Below, in pieces: positions 7,531-13,230 of a DNA stretch of 13,230 bases (positions are counted from its first letter, which is position 1; each line of letters starts with the position of its first letter). Origin of the DNA: Modestobacter sp. (GTDB taxonomy: Bacteria; Actinomycetota; Actinomycetes; Mycobacteriales; Geodermatophilaceae); the NCBI GenBank assembly GCA_025966175.1, contig JAOPVN010000047.1, forward strand, positions 1 through 13,230, given 5' to 3'. Made by a program: the position numbers and the translations under genes. The notes under the pieces are model-generated. The model saw only the letters and a list, made by a program, of their open reading frames with translations, made no database searches and was not told the origin of the DNA.

Positions 7531-7559
7531 TTGACTCAGGTCACACTAGCCGCTTTCAT
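7531..7559 (+). promoter_or_regulatory. Predicted sigma-70-type promoter of the rightward catabolic operon
   Basis: TTGACT (7531-7536) and TTTCAT (7554-7559) are separated by 17 bases, matching -35 and -10 boxes at five and four of six positions. Transcription would start near 7566, inside the operator repeats. It is about 70 bases ahead of the GTG at 7635. Confidence 0.6.
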
Positions 7560-7561
7560 GT

Positions 7562-7590
7562 GCGCAATCGTTAGGCGCAAACGTTAGAGC
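7562..7590. promoter_or_regulatory. Tandem LacI-type operator sites
   Basis: Two abutting 13-base direct repeats, GCGCAATCGTTAG (7562-7574) and GCGCAAACGTTAG (7575-7587), differ at one base. Each has the central CG flanked by AA/TT typical of LacI-family half-sites. The second extends into an imperfect palindrome, GCGCAAACGTTAGAGC (7575-7590), with six of eight base pairs symmetric. They cover the predicted +1 of the asparaginase-family operon, a classic repression position, and sit upstream of the divergent regulator. Confidence 0.65.
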
Positions 7591-7592
7591 GC

Positions 7593-7608
7593 CCGCCCCG
7601 CGGGGCGG
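7593..7608. repeat. Perfect 16-bp palindrome in the operon leader
   Basis: CCGCCCCG followed directly by CGGGGCGG lies between the operator and the ribosome site (AGGAGG, 7621-7626) of the first catabolic gene. In RNA it could form about a 6-bp hairpin just ahead of the ribosome site. Its role is unknown. Confidence 0.45.
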
Positions 7609-7634
7609 AACGCCCCCGACAGGAGGAACGGTCC

Positions 7635-8621
7635 GTGTCACTGGTGACGGTGCTGGCAACCGGCGGCACGATCGCCACCCGGGCTGACGCCCGCGGGGTA
7701 GGGACCGCGCAGGACGGTGGCGCGGACCTGGTGTCCCGTCTCGACCTGCCGCCCGACGTCCAGGTGCGCGTGGAGGACGTCCTCCGGGTGGGCAGCTACC
7801 TGATGACGCTGGAGCGCGTGCACACGCTGGCCCGCCGGGTCGCGGAGGTGCTCCAGGACCCCGACGTCAGCGGACTGGTCGTCACCCACGGCACGGACAC
7901 GACCGAGGAGACGGCGTACTTCCTCGACCTGTTCCACCGCGACCCCCGCCCGGTCGTGGTCACCGGAGCCCAACGGCCCGCAGACGCCCGCGACAGCGAC
8001 GGGCCGCGCAACCTCGGCGACGCGGTCACGGTCGCGGCCAGCGACGCGGCCCGCGACCTGGGGGTGCTGGTGACCTTCGGCGGACGGGTCTTCCCCGCTC
8101 GCGGTGTGCGCAAGAGCCACACGCTGGCGGCCGACACCTTCGCCGCGCCGGACACCGGAGCAGTCGGGTGGGTGCACGGCAATCGGGTCGGGGTCGAGAG
8201 CCGCCCTCGCCGGCACCGCGCACTGGACCTGGCGGCGTTCGACGCCGCGGGGCTGCGGGTGGACATCGCCGCCTGCCACCCCGACGCGGACGCCGTCGCG
8301 CTGCGGGCCTTCGCCGCCGCGGGAGCACGCGGGATCGTGCTCGAGGCGACCGGCGCGGGCAATGCCAACCCGGAGATCTGCGCCGCGGTCGCCGAGCTCA
8401 CCGCCGCCGGCATCGTCGTCGTCACCTCCACCCGGGTGACCGCCGGCCCGGTCACCGCGCTCTACGGCAACGGCGGCGGAGCCGACCTGCTCGCTGCCGG
8501 CGCCGTCCCGAGCGGCCTGCTCCGCCCGTCCCAGGCCCGAGTCCTCGTCGCCGCCCTGCTGGGCGTGCACCGCGACCCCGCGACCGTCCGGACCGAGTTC
8601 CTCGCTCACACCGTCGGCTGA
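7635..8621 (+). CDS. Asparaginase-family amidohydrolase
   Basis: Predicted 328-residue cytoplasmic enzyme of the bacterial L-asparaginase family, which hydrolyses a side-chain amide to acid and ammonia. Both signature motifs are intact: TGGTIAT with nucleophile Thr12, and THGTDTTEET with Thr87-Asp88. The conserved Lys160 (GVRKSH) and a substrate-side Ser54 (VGSYL) are also present. No signal peptide is seen, so it is not the periplasmic type. The GTG start has an excellent AGGAGG eight bases upstream. It is the first gene after the LacI-type operator and is followed by an imidase/deacetylase-like hydrolase and a permease. L-asparaginase activity is the default call. In this setting it may instead cleave the half-amide released by its neighbour (for example succinamate), but that is inference, and classical asparaginases need the alpha-amino group. 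Confidence 0.93.
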   Translation: MSLVTVLATGGTIATRADARGVGTAQDGGADLVSRLDLPPDVQVRVEDVLRVGSYLMTLERVHTLARRVAEVLQDPDVSGLVVTHGTDTTEETAYFLDLFHRDPRPVVVTGAQRPADARDSDGPRNLGDAVTVAASDAARDLGVLVTFGGRVFPARGVRKSHTLAADTFAAPDTGAVGWVHGNRVGVESRPRRHRALDLAAFDAAGLRVDIAACHPDADAVALRAFAAAGARGIVLEATGAGNANPEICAAVAELTAAGIVVVTSTRVTAGPVTALYGNGGGADLLAAGAVPSGLLRPSQARVLVAALLGVHRDPATVRTEFLAHTVG

Positions 8622-8638
8622 CGGCCCCGTCAGCCGAC
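8613..8638 (+). terminator. Intercistronic hairpin over the asparaginase-family stop codon
   Basis: GTCGGCTGAC (8613-8622) pairs perfectly with GTCAGCCGAC (8629-8638) around a GGCCCC loop. The left arm contains the stop codon. There is no T-tract, and the next gene starts 53 bases later with its own ribosome site. It is probably an mRNA-stability or partial-termination element rather than a full stop. Confidence 0.5.
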
Positions 8639-8691
8639 CGCACCGCGCCCGGACGCAGAGCTGCGACCGGGACTCCGAGAAGGGAAGAAGC

Positions 8692-9573
8692 ATGGCCAAG
8701 GAAATTCTCTGCGCCTTCGGCATCGACGTCGACGCGGTGGCCGGATGGCTGGGTTCCTACGGCGGCGAGGACTCGCCCGACGACATCTCGCGCGGGATGT
8801 TCGCCGGCGAGGTCGGCGTCCCCCGGCTGCTGGACCTCTTCGGACGCCGCGAGATGCCGACCACCTGGTTCTGGCCCGGGCACTCGATCGAGACCTTCCC
8901 CGACCAGTTCCGCCGGGTGGTCGACGCCGGGCACGAGATCGGTGTGCACGGGTACAGCCACGAGAACCCGATCGCGATGAGCCGCGAGCAGGAGGCCGCG
9001 GTGCTCGACCGCTCGATCGAGCTGATCACCGACGTGACCGACCGCCGTCCCACCGGCTACGTCGCGCCCTGGTGGGAGTTCTCCCCGGTGACCAACGAGC
9101 TGCTGCTCGAGCGCGGGATCAAGTACGACCACTCGCTCATGCACAACGACTTCACGCCCTACCGGGTCCGGGTCGGCGACCGCTGGACGAAGATCGACTA
9201 CTCGCAGCCGGCCGAGACCTGGATGAAGCCGCTGGAGCGCGGCGTGGAGACCGACCTGATCGAGATCCCGGCGAACTGGTACCTCGACGACCTCCCGCCG
9301 ATGATGTTCATCAAGTCCAGCCCGAACAGCCACGGGTTCGTCAGCCCGCGCCATCTGGGCGAGTCCTGGCAGGACCAGTTCGACTGGGTCTACCGCGAGA
9401 TGGACTACGCGGTGGTCACCTTCACCATCCACCCGGACGTCTCCGGCCGCCCGCAGGTGCTGCTCATGCTCGAGCGGCTGATCGAGCACATCAACGGTCA
9501 CGAGGGTGTCCGCTGGACCACCTTCGACCAGATCGCCGACGACTACGCGGCGCGTTTCCCCCGTCAGGGCTGA
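8692..9573 (+). CDS. Cytoplasmic NodB-fold hydrolase: HP0310/PuuE-like polysaccharide deacetylase or cyclic-imide hydrolase
   Basis: Predicted 293-residue metal-dependent hydrolase. It begins MAKEILCAFGIDVDAVAGWL and is close, motif for motif, to Helicobacter HP0310 (PgdA). Its metal ligands Asp14, His86 and His90 (in HGYSH) are kept. The family also includes PuuE-type allantoinases and, as I recall, a 293-residue imidase from Pseudomonas putida that opens cyclic imides such as succinimide. There is no signal peptide or membrane anchor, so an exported wall or chitin deacetylase role is unlikely. ATG 8692 has GAAGGG-type spacing about seven bases upstream. It sits between an asparaginase-family amidase and an MFS permease under a LacI-type repressor. 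I favour ring opening of a small cyclic imide or amide, followed by amide hydrolysis. Cytoplasmic deacetylation of an amino sugar remains possible. Confidence 0.85.
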   Translation: MAKEILCAFGIDVDAVAGWLGSYGGEDSPDDISRGMFAGEVGVPRLLDLFGRREMPTTWFWPGHSIETFPDQFRRVVDAGHEIGVHGYSHENPIAMSREQEAAVLDRSIELITDVTDRRPTGYVAPWWEFSPVTNELLLERGIKYDHSLMHNDFTPYRVRVGDRWTKIDYSQPAETWMKPLERGVETDLIEIPANWYLDDLPPMMFIKSSPNSHGFVSPRHLGESWQDQFDWVYREMDYAVVTFTIHPDVSGRPQVLLMLERLIEHINGHEGVRWTTFDQIADDYAARFPRQG

Positions 9574-9597
9574 GCCCGGCGGGATCCCCCCGATGTC

Positions 9598-9629
9598 CCT
9601 GGCGGGCGCCGGCCACGGCGCCCGCCAGG
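9598..9629 (+). terminator. Strong 13-bp hairpin between hydrolase and permease genes
   Basis: CCTGGCGGGCGCC (9598-9610) pairs perfectly with GGCGCCCGCCAGG (9617-9629) around GGCCAC. It starts 25 bases after the hydrolase stop and lacks a T-tract. It could be an actinobacterial-style terminator that lowers permease expression, or a 3'-end stabiliser within the operon. Confidence 0.6.
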
Positions 9630-9669
9630 AGACCCGGCGTCCGCGGTCGTGCGGCGCCGGACCACCCAT

Positions 9670-9690
9670 GGACCGTGCGCCGCGCGGTCC
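9670..9690 (+). promoter_or_regulatory. Second hairpin in the permease leader
   Basis: GGACCG (9670-9675) pairs with CGGTCC (9685-9690), and three inner pairs (one G-U) leave a three-base loop. It ends 26 bases before the ribosome site AAGGAG (9717-9722) of the permease. No clear promoter was seen in 9574-9729, so read-through from the upstream promoter is assumed. Confidence 0.35.
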
Positions 9691-9729
9691 ACCTGTCCTG
9701 CTCCGCGCGTGACTCGAAGGAGAGCACCT

Positions 9730-11112
9730 GTGAGCGCCACCCTGCCCCCTCGTCCCCGACGTTCCTCCGTCGCCACCCCCACCGACGGGTGGAAGCCCAA
9801 CCGCATCACCGTGAAGGACACCCGGTTCGCCACCGGGATCGCCTTCCTGGCGTGGGTCTTCGCCGTCTACGACTTCATCCTCTTCGGCACGCTGCTGCCC
9901 GAGATCTCCGCGACCTACGGCTGGTCGACCTCCACCGCGACGGCGATCGCGACCTGGGTCTCCGTCGGCACCTTCGTCGTCGCCCTGCTCCTCGGTCCGG
10001 TCGTGGACCGGATCGGCCGGCGTCGCGGCATGATGGTCACCCTGGCCGGCACCGCGATCGCCTCCGGCGCCACGGCTGCCACCATGAACCCGGGATACCT
10101 CGTCGGGGTGCGCAGCGTGGCCGGCCTCGGCTACAGCGAGCAGGCGATCAACGCGGCCTACCTCAACGAGATCTACGACGTCACCGAGGACGAGGCGATC
10201 AAGCGCCACCGCGGCTTCGTCTACAGCCTGGTCCAGGGCGGCTGGCCGATCGGCGTGCTCCTCGCCGCGCTGCTCACCAGCATCTTCCTGCCGGTCGTCG
10301 GGTGGCGTGGCTGCTTCCTGATCGCCGTCTTCCCGGCGGTCGTCATCGTGATCCTCCGCCGGAAGATGAAGGAGTCCCCGCAGTTCCAGGTGCAGCACCG
10401 CGCCCGCCGGCTGCGTCAGGAGGGCCACACCGAGGAGGCGGGTGCGCTCCTCGTGGAACACGGCCTGGCTGCCGAGGCCCCGCAGGCGCCCTTCCGCGCC
10501 ATCTTCAGCCGCGGTTACGCCCGCAACACCGTCTTCCTGGCGATCGCGTTCTTCCTCAACTGGTTCGGCACCCAGACCTTCAGCGTGCTGGGGACGACGG
10601 TGCTCACCGAGGGCAAGGACGTCACCTTCAACAACGCCCTGATCATCCTGATTCTGTCCAACGCCGTCGGCTTCGCGGGCTACGTGTTCCACGGTTGGGT
10701 CGGTGACCGGCTGGGGCGGCGCAACACCATCGCCGTCGGCTGGGTGCTCGGCGGCATCGCCTTCGCCCTGATGTGCACCGTGGCCGAGGGCACCGTCGCG
10801 GTCGTCACGCTGTTCAGCCTCGGGCTGTTCTTCCAGATCGGCCCCTACAGCGCGCTGCTGTTCTTCATGGCCGACTGCTTCAGCACGGGCAGCCGGGCGA
10901 CCGGCACCACGTTCATCAACAGCCTCGGTCAGATCGGGGCCGTCGTCGCCGGTGTCATCATCACCAGGATGCTGACCGCGGGCGCCGACATCACCACCGC
11001 CGCGCTCGTCGTCGGAGCCGTCGGCACGCTGGTCTCCGGACTGGTGATGTTCGGCTGCACCAAGGAGGGCGCGGGCCTGCGCGAGGCACAGGTGCGTGCG
11101 GCCGCTCGCTGA
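9730..11112 (+). CDS. MFS permease (metabolite:H+ symporter type)
   Basis: Predicted 460-residue inner-membrane transporter with about 12 helices. A cytoplasmic N-terminal stretch of about 30 residues precedes helix 1. MFS motif A is clear after helix 2 (DRIGRRRGMM, from Asp93). Its repeat appears in the second half (GDRLGRRN, about residues 324-331). A long charged central loop (about residues 215-255) separates the two halves. The VYDFILFG pattern in helix 1 resembles sugar-porter and aromatic-acid or carboxylate:H+ symporters. GTG 9730 was chosen for AAGGAG seven bases upstream; the open frame extends back to an ATG at 9657-9672 region but without a ribosome site. It presumably imports the substrate of the two upstream hydrolases. 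Substrate specificity cannot be read from sequence. Confidence 0.92.
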   Translation: MSATLPPRPRRSSVATPTDGWKPNRITVKDTRFATGIAFLAWVFAVYDFILFGTLLPEISATYGWSTSTATAIATWVSVGTFVVALLLGPVVDRIGRRRGMMVTLAGTAIASGATAATMNPGYLVGVRSVAGLGYSEQAINAAYLNEIYDVTEDEAIKRHRGFVYSLVQGGWPIGVLLAALLTSIFLPVVGWRGCFLIAVFPAVVIVILRRKMKESPQFQVQHRARRLRQEGHTEEAGALLVEHGLAAEAPQAPFRAIFSRGYARNTVFLAIAFFLNWFGTQTFSVLGTTVLTEGKDVTFNNALIILILSNAVGFAGYVFHGWVGDRLGRRNTIAVGWVLGGIAFALMCTVAEGTVAVVTLFSLGLFFQIGPYSALLFFMADCFSTGSRATGTTFINSLGQIGAVVAGVIITRMLTAGADITTAALVVGAVGTLVSGLVMFGCTKEGAGLREAQVRAAAR

Positions 11113-11117
11113 TCCGC

Positions 11118-11170
11118 CAGCCCGGCGCCACCGGCGCGACGGTCGTCTGCGTGCTGGTGGAGCCGGGCTG
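11118..11170 (+). terminator. Long inverted repeat after the permease gene
   Basis: CAGCCCGGC (11118-11126) pairs with GCCGGGCTG (11162-11170). After one G/A mismatch, CCACC (11128-11132) pairs with GGTGG (11156-11160), leaving a 23-base loop. It fills most of the 80-base gap before the next gene, ending 11 bases before its GGAGG ribosome site. It may reduce read-through or regulate the downstream gene. Confidence 0.45.
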
Positions 11171-11192
11171 ATCCACGTCCTGGAGGCATGAC

Positions 11193-11924
11193 ATGTGCGG
11201 TGGCTGCGGCACCCGGTCCGATGCCGACTGGGCCACGCCCTTCCTGGGCTCCCGACCCGGTCGGGCAGCCGCCGCGGCGGTGGTCGCCGCAGCGGTCGAG
11301 CGGCCGGTCGACGTCCGCGCCGCGCCGGGTGGCTGGACGGTGCGCCGCCCCACCGGCGCGCAGCTCGTGGTCGGCTCGCTGACGGCGTTGATCACCGCAC
11401 TCGCTCCCCCGGCCGACGCCGTGGTGCCCCTGCCCGCGGCCCCCGGGGCGCCCCTCCCCGGACCGGACCGTCGCCGCCCCGTCGTCCTCGTGCACGGTGA
11501 CGCCGTGGGGGTCGCGGAGGCCGTCGACGCCGACGCCGCCGACTGGCCGGAGCGGCTCATGACCGGTACGTCCGCCGCGGTCGTGGCCACCGGCCGACAT
11601 CCGCAGCACGTGCTCCACGCGCTGCTCACTGATCCGCTGCGCCTGCACGTGCGGGTCACCGGCCTGGACGGTCCGACGCTGCCGGGCTGGGGTCACCTGT
11701 CCGGCCGGCTGGCCGGTGTCCCGGACACGGTCCGCCCCGACCAGGTGCCGTCGCTCGTCGCCCTGCTCGCCCTCCGGCTCTCCGGTCGTCCCGCAGGGGA
11801 ACGCACCCAGACCCGGGTGGGCGCCGGCGAGGCAGCGGTGGTCCTCGACGCCCTGGGAACGACGGCGCTGGCCGCCCGGATCGTCCGGGACCGGACCGAG
11901 GACGACCCACCGGCCCCTCGGTGA
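11193..11924 (+). CDS. Unrecognised protein with N-terminal Cys-Gly-Gly-Cys motif
   Basis: Predicted 243-residue soluble protein; I do not recognise its family. It begins MCGGCGTRSDADWATPFLG, giving a CxxC pair at Cys2 and Cys5. That could bind metal or be redox-active. The body is rich in Ala, Arg, Pro and Val and alternates short hydrophobic strands with helices. It has no signal peptide, no membrane segment and no further cysteines. The ATG at 11193 has GGAGG (11182-11186) six bases upstream; an overlapping ATG at 11188 in another frame is too close to that site. It follows the permease by 80 bases on the same strand, with normal high-GC codon use, so it is probably the last gene of the catabolic operon. 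A role with the two hydrolases, for example an accessory or metal-handling protein, is only a guess from position. Confidence 0.75.
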   Translation: MCGGCGTRSDADWATPFLGSRPGRAAAAAVVAAAVERPVDVRAAPGGWTVRRPTGAQLVVGSLTALITALAPPADAVVPLPAAPGAPLPGPDRRRPVVLVHGDAVGVAEAVDADAADWPERLMTGTSAAVVATGRHPQHVLHALLTDPLRLHVRVTGLDGPTLPGWGHLSGRLAGVPDTVRPDQVPSLVALLALRLSGRPAGERTQTRVGAGEAAVVLDALGTTALAARIVRDRTEDDPPAPR

Positions 11925-11940
11925 CCACCCCCGGAACGCA

Positions 11941-11974
11941 CGACGGCCCGCTCCCCAGGGGGAACGGGCCGTCG
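11941..11974. terminator. Bidirectional terminator between the catabolic operon and clpX
   Basis: CGACGGCCCG (11941-11950) pairs perfectly with CGGGCCGTCG (11965-11974). After one mismatch, a further three to four G-C/T-A pairs close around a CAGG-type loop. It lies between two convergent genes, 16 bases after one stop and 13 bases beyond the other. There is no T-tract on either strand. Confidence 0.75.
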
Positions 11975-11987
11975 GGAGCGGACGAGG

Positions 11988-13230
11988 TCAGGCGCTCTTC
12001 TCGCGGGGGGCGCGGGCGGGCTTGCGCGGCACGATCGTCGGGTTCACGTGCTCCAGGACGACGTCCTGGGTGATCACCACGGTGGCGACGTCCTCGCGGC
12101 TCGGGATGTCGTACATCACCGACTGGAGCACCTCCTCCATGATCGCCCGCAGGCCACGGGCACCGGTGCCCCGCAGGATCGCCTGGTCGGCGATCGACTC
12201 GAGCGCGTCGTCGGTGAACTCCAGCTCCACCACGTCGAGCTCGAACAGCCGCCGGTACTGGCGCACCAGGGCGTTCTTGGGCTCGGTCAAGATGTTGATC
12301 AGCGCCTGGCGGTCCAGCTTCTGCACGCTGGTGATCACCGGCAGCCGGCCGATGAACTCCGGGATCATGCCGAACTTCAGCAGGTCCTCGGGCATGACCC
12401 GGGCGAAGGCGTTGGCCTGCTCGATCTCGGCCTTGCCGCGGACCTCGGCGCCGAAGCCGATCCCCTGCTTGCCGGTGCGCGCCTCGATGACCTGATCCAG
12501 ACCGGCGAACGCGCCACCCACGATGAACAGCACGTTGGTGGTGTCGATCTGGATGAACTCCTGGTGCGGGTGCTTGCGGCCACCCTGCGGCGGCACCGAC
12601 GCCGTCGTCCCCTCGAGGATCTTCAGCAGCGCCTGCTGCACACCCTCACCGGAGACGTCGCGGGTGATCGACGGGTTCTCGCTCTTGCGGGCGATCTTGT
12701 CGACCTCGTCGATGTAGATGATCCCCGTCTCGGCGCGCTTGACGTCGTAGTCGGCGGCCTGGATCAGCTTGAGCAGGATGTTCTCGACGTCCTCACCGAC
12801 GTACCCGGCCTCGGTCAGCGCGGTCGCGTCGGCGATGGCGAAGGGCACGTTGAGCATCCGCGCGAGGGTCTGCGCCAGGTGGGTCTTGCCGCACCCGGTC
12901 GGGCCCATCAGCAGGATGTTGGACTTGGCGAGCTCGACGCCCTCGTCCCGGCTGCCCCGCTCACCACCGGCCTGGATCCGCTTGTAGTGGTTGTAGACGG
13001 CGACGGCGAGAGTGCGCTTGGCCTGGTCCTGGCCGATGACGTACTGCTCGAGGAAGTCGTGGATCTCCTTGGGCTTCGGCAGCTCGTCGAACTTGAGGTC
13101 CGAGGACTCCGAGAGCTCCTCCTCGATGATCTCGTTGCAGAGGTCGATGCACTCATCGCAGATGTACACCCCAGGGCCAGCGATGAGCTTCTTGACCTGC
13201 TTCTGGCTCTTTCCGCAGAACGAGCACTTG
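11988..13230 (-). CDS. clpX: ATP-dependent Clp protease ATP-binding subunit ClpX (5' partial)
   Basis: Hexameric AAA+ unfoldase that feeds substrates to ClpP in the cytoplasm. The frame is open to the window edge. The first complete codon (13229-13227) starts KCSFCGKSQKQV, so only about the first 11 residues are missing; the GTG at 13169 is internal. The N-terminal zinc-binding domain has both Cys pairs (KCSFC, YICDEC). Walker A GPTGCGKT, pore loop GYVGED, Walker B IIYIDEVDK, the RKH loop region (GRKHPHQEF) and sensor-2 GTGARGLR are all present. The IGF loop (GKQGIGFG) that docks onto ClpP is also intact. The C-terminus ends in a basic tail, PRKPARAPREKSA. It should be fully functional. It converges on the catabolic operon and shares its terminator. 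The usual partners clpP1/clpP2 would lie outside the window to the right. Confidence 0.98.
   Translation of the reverse strand, partial: KCSFCGKSQKQVKKLIAGPGVYICDECIDLCNEIIEEELSESSDLKFDELPKPKEIHDFLEQYVIGQDQAKRTLAVAVYNHYKRIQAGGERGSRDEGVELAKSNILLMGPTGCGKTHLAQTLARMLNVPFAIADATALTEAGYVGEDVENILLKLIQAADYDVKRAETGIIYIDEVDKIARKSENPSITRDVSGEGVQQALLKILEGTTASVPPQGGRKHPHQEFIQIDTTNVLFIVGGAFAGLDQVIEARTGKQGIGFGAEVRGKAEIEQANAFARVMPEDLLKFGMIPEFIGRLPVITSVQKLDRQALINILTEPKNALVRQYRRLFELDVVELEFTDDALESIADQAILRGTGARGLRAIMEEVLQSVMYDIPSREDVATVVITQDVVLEHVNPTIVPRKPARAPREKSA

Noticed and set aside
6378..7574. A 398-residue plus-strand frame opposite the LacI-type gene
   Set aside because: It is antisense to an unmistakable helix-turn-helix regulator. 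Its repeated His/Gly/Asp/Val composition is a reading shadow.
7491..7600. A specific promoter for the leftward LacI-type gene
   Set aside because: TTGCGC and TAGTGT elements exist on the minus strand but their spacing (about 13 or 26 bases) is wrong, so I do not call one.
9649..9729. Upstream extension of the permease start
   Set aside because: It runs through a hairpin-forming leader and has no ribosome site; GTG 9730 has AAGGAG at ideal spacing.
8452..10692. A 746-residue minus-strand open frame
   Set aside because: It is antisense to the NodB hydrolase and permease genes. Its composition is a shadow of their codon bias, and it matches no family.
11188..11382. ATG at 11188 as the start of a 64-residue protein
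   Set aside because: It is only one base from the GGAGG site and out of frame with the 243-residue gene whose ATG at 11193 is correctly spaced.

Overview
The window is GC-rich, densely coded DNA. It has GTG starts, an actinobacterial-type ValS C-terminal half, and a ClpX whose N-terminus matches actinobacterial ClpX. This fits a high-GC actinobacterium, possibly from the Geodermatophilaceae/Frankiales neighbourhood; that family guess is inference only. No tRNA, rRNA, CRISPR array, IS element or phage gene was seen.

Left part (1-1511): the C-terminal half of valyl-tRNA synthetase, with the KMSKS loop. It is preceded by 117 bases that are an inverted, about 95% identical copy of positions 563-679 of the same gene. 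This fold-back, whose differences are nearly all synonymous, looks like a chimeric or rearranged end. The real valS reading frame in this window is only certain from about position 108.

Lipid/envelope block (1620-6348): a membrane-anchored serine esterase is translationally coupled (4-nt overlap) to a large membrane protein. That protein has an N-terminal rhomboid-like region without catalytic residues and a C-terminal aminoacyl-phosphatidylglycerol synthase (MprF/LysX-type) domain. Together they look like a synthase/hydrolase pair that adds amino acids to membrane lipids and removes them. A secreted SGNH/GDSL hydrolase follows. Just downstream lies a 34-bp relic of the valS 3' end, so the block is bracketed by intact valS and a decayed fragment of its tail.

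Catabolic block (6435-11924): a LacI-type repressor is read leftward. Reading rightward are an asparaginase-family amidohydrolase, a cytoplasmic NodB-fold hydrolase of the HP0310/PuuE/cyclic-imide-hydrolase type, an MFS permease and an unrecognised protein starting with a Cys-Gly-Gly-Cys motif. The shared 144-bp divergent region holds a good promoter with tandem LacI-like operator sites over its predicted start. I infer an inducible uptake-and-hydrolysis route for a cyclic imide/amide-type compound. Prominent hairpins separate the genes of this operon.

Right end (11988-13230): clpX on the minus strand, lacking only about the first 11 codons. It faces the catabolic block across a strong, probably bidirectional terminator hairpin.
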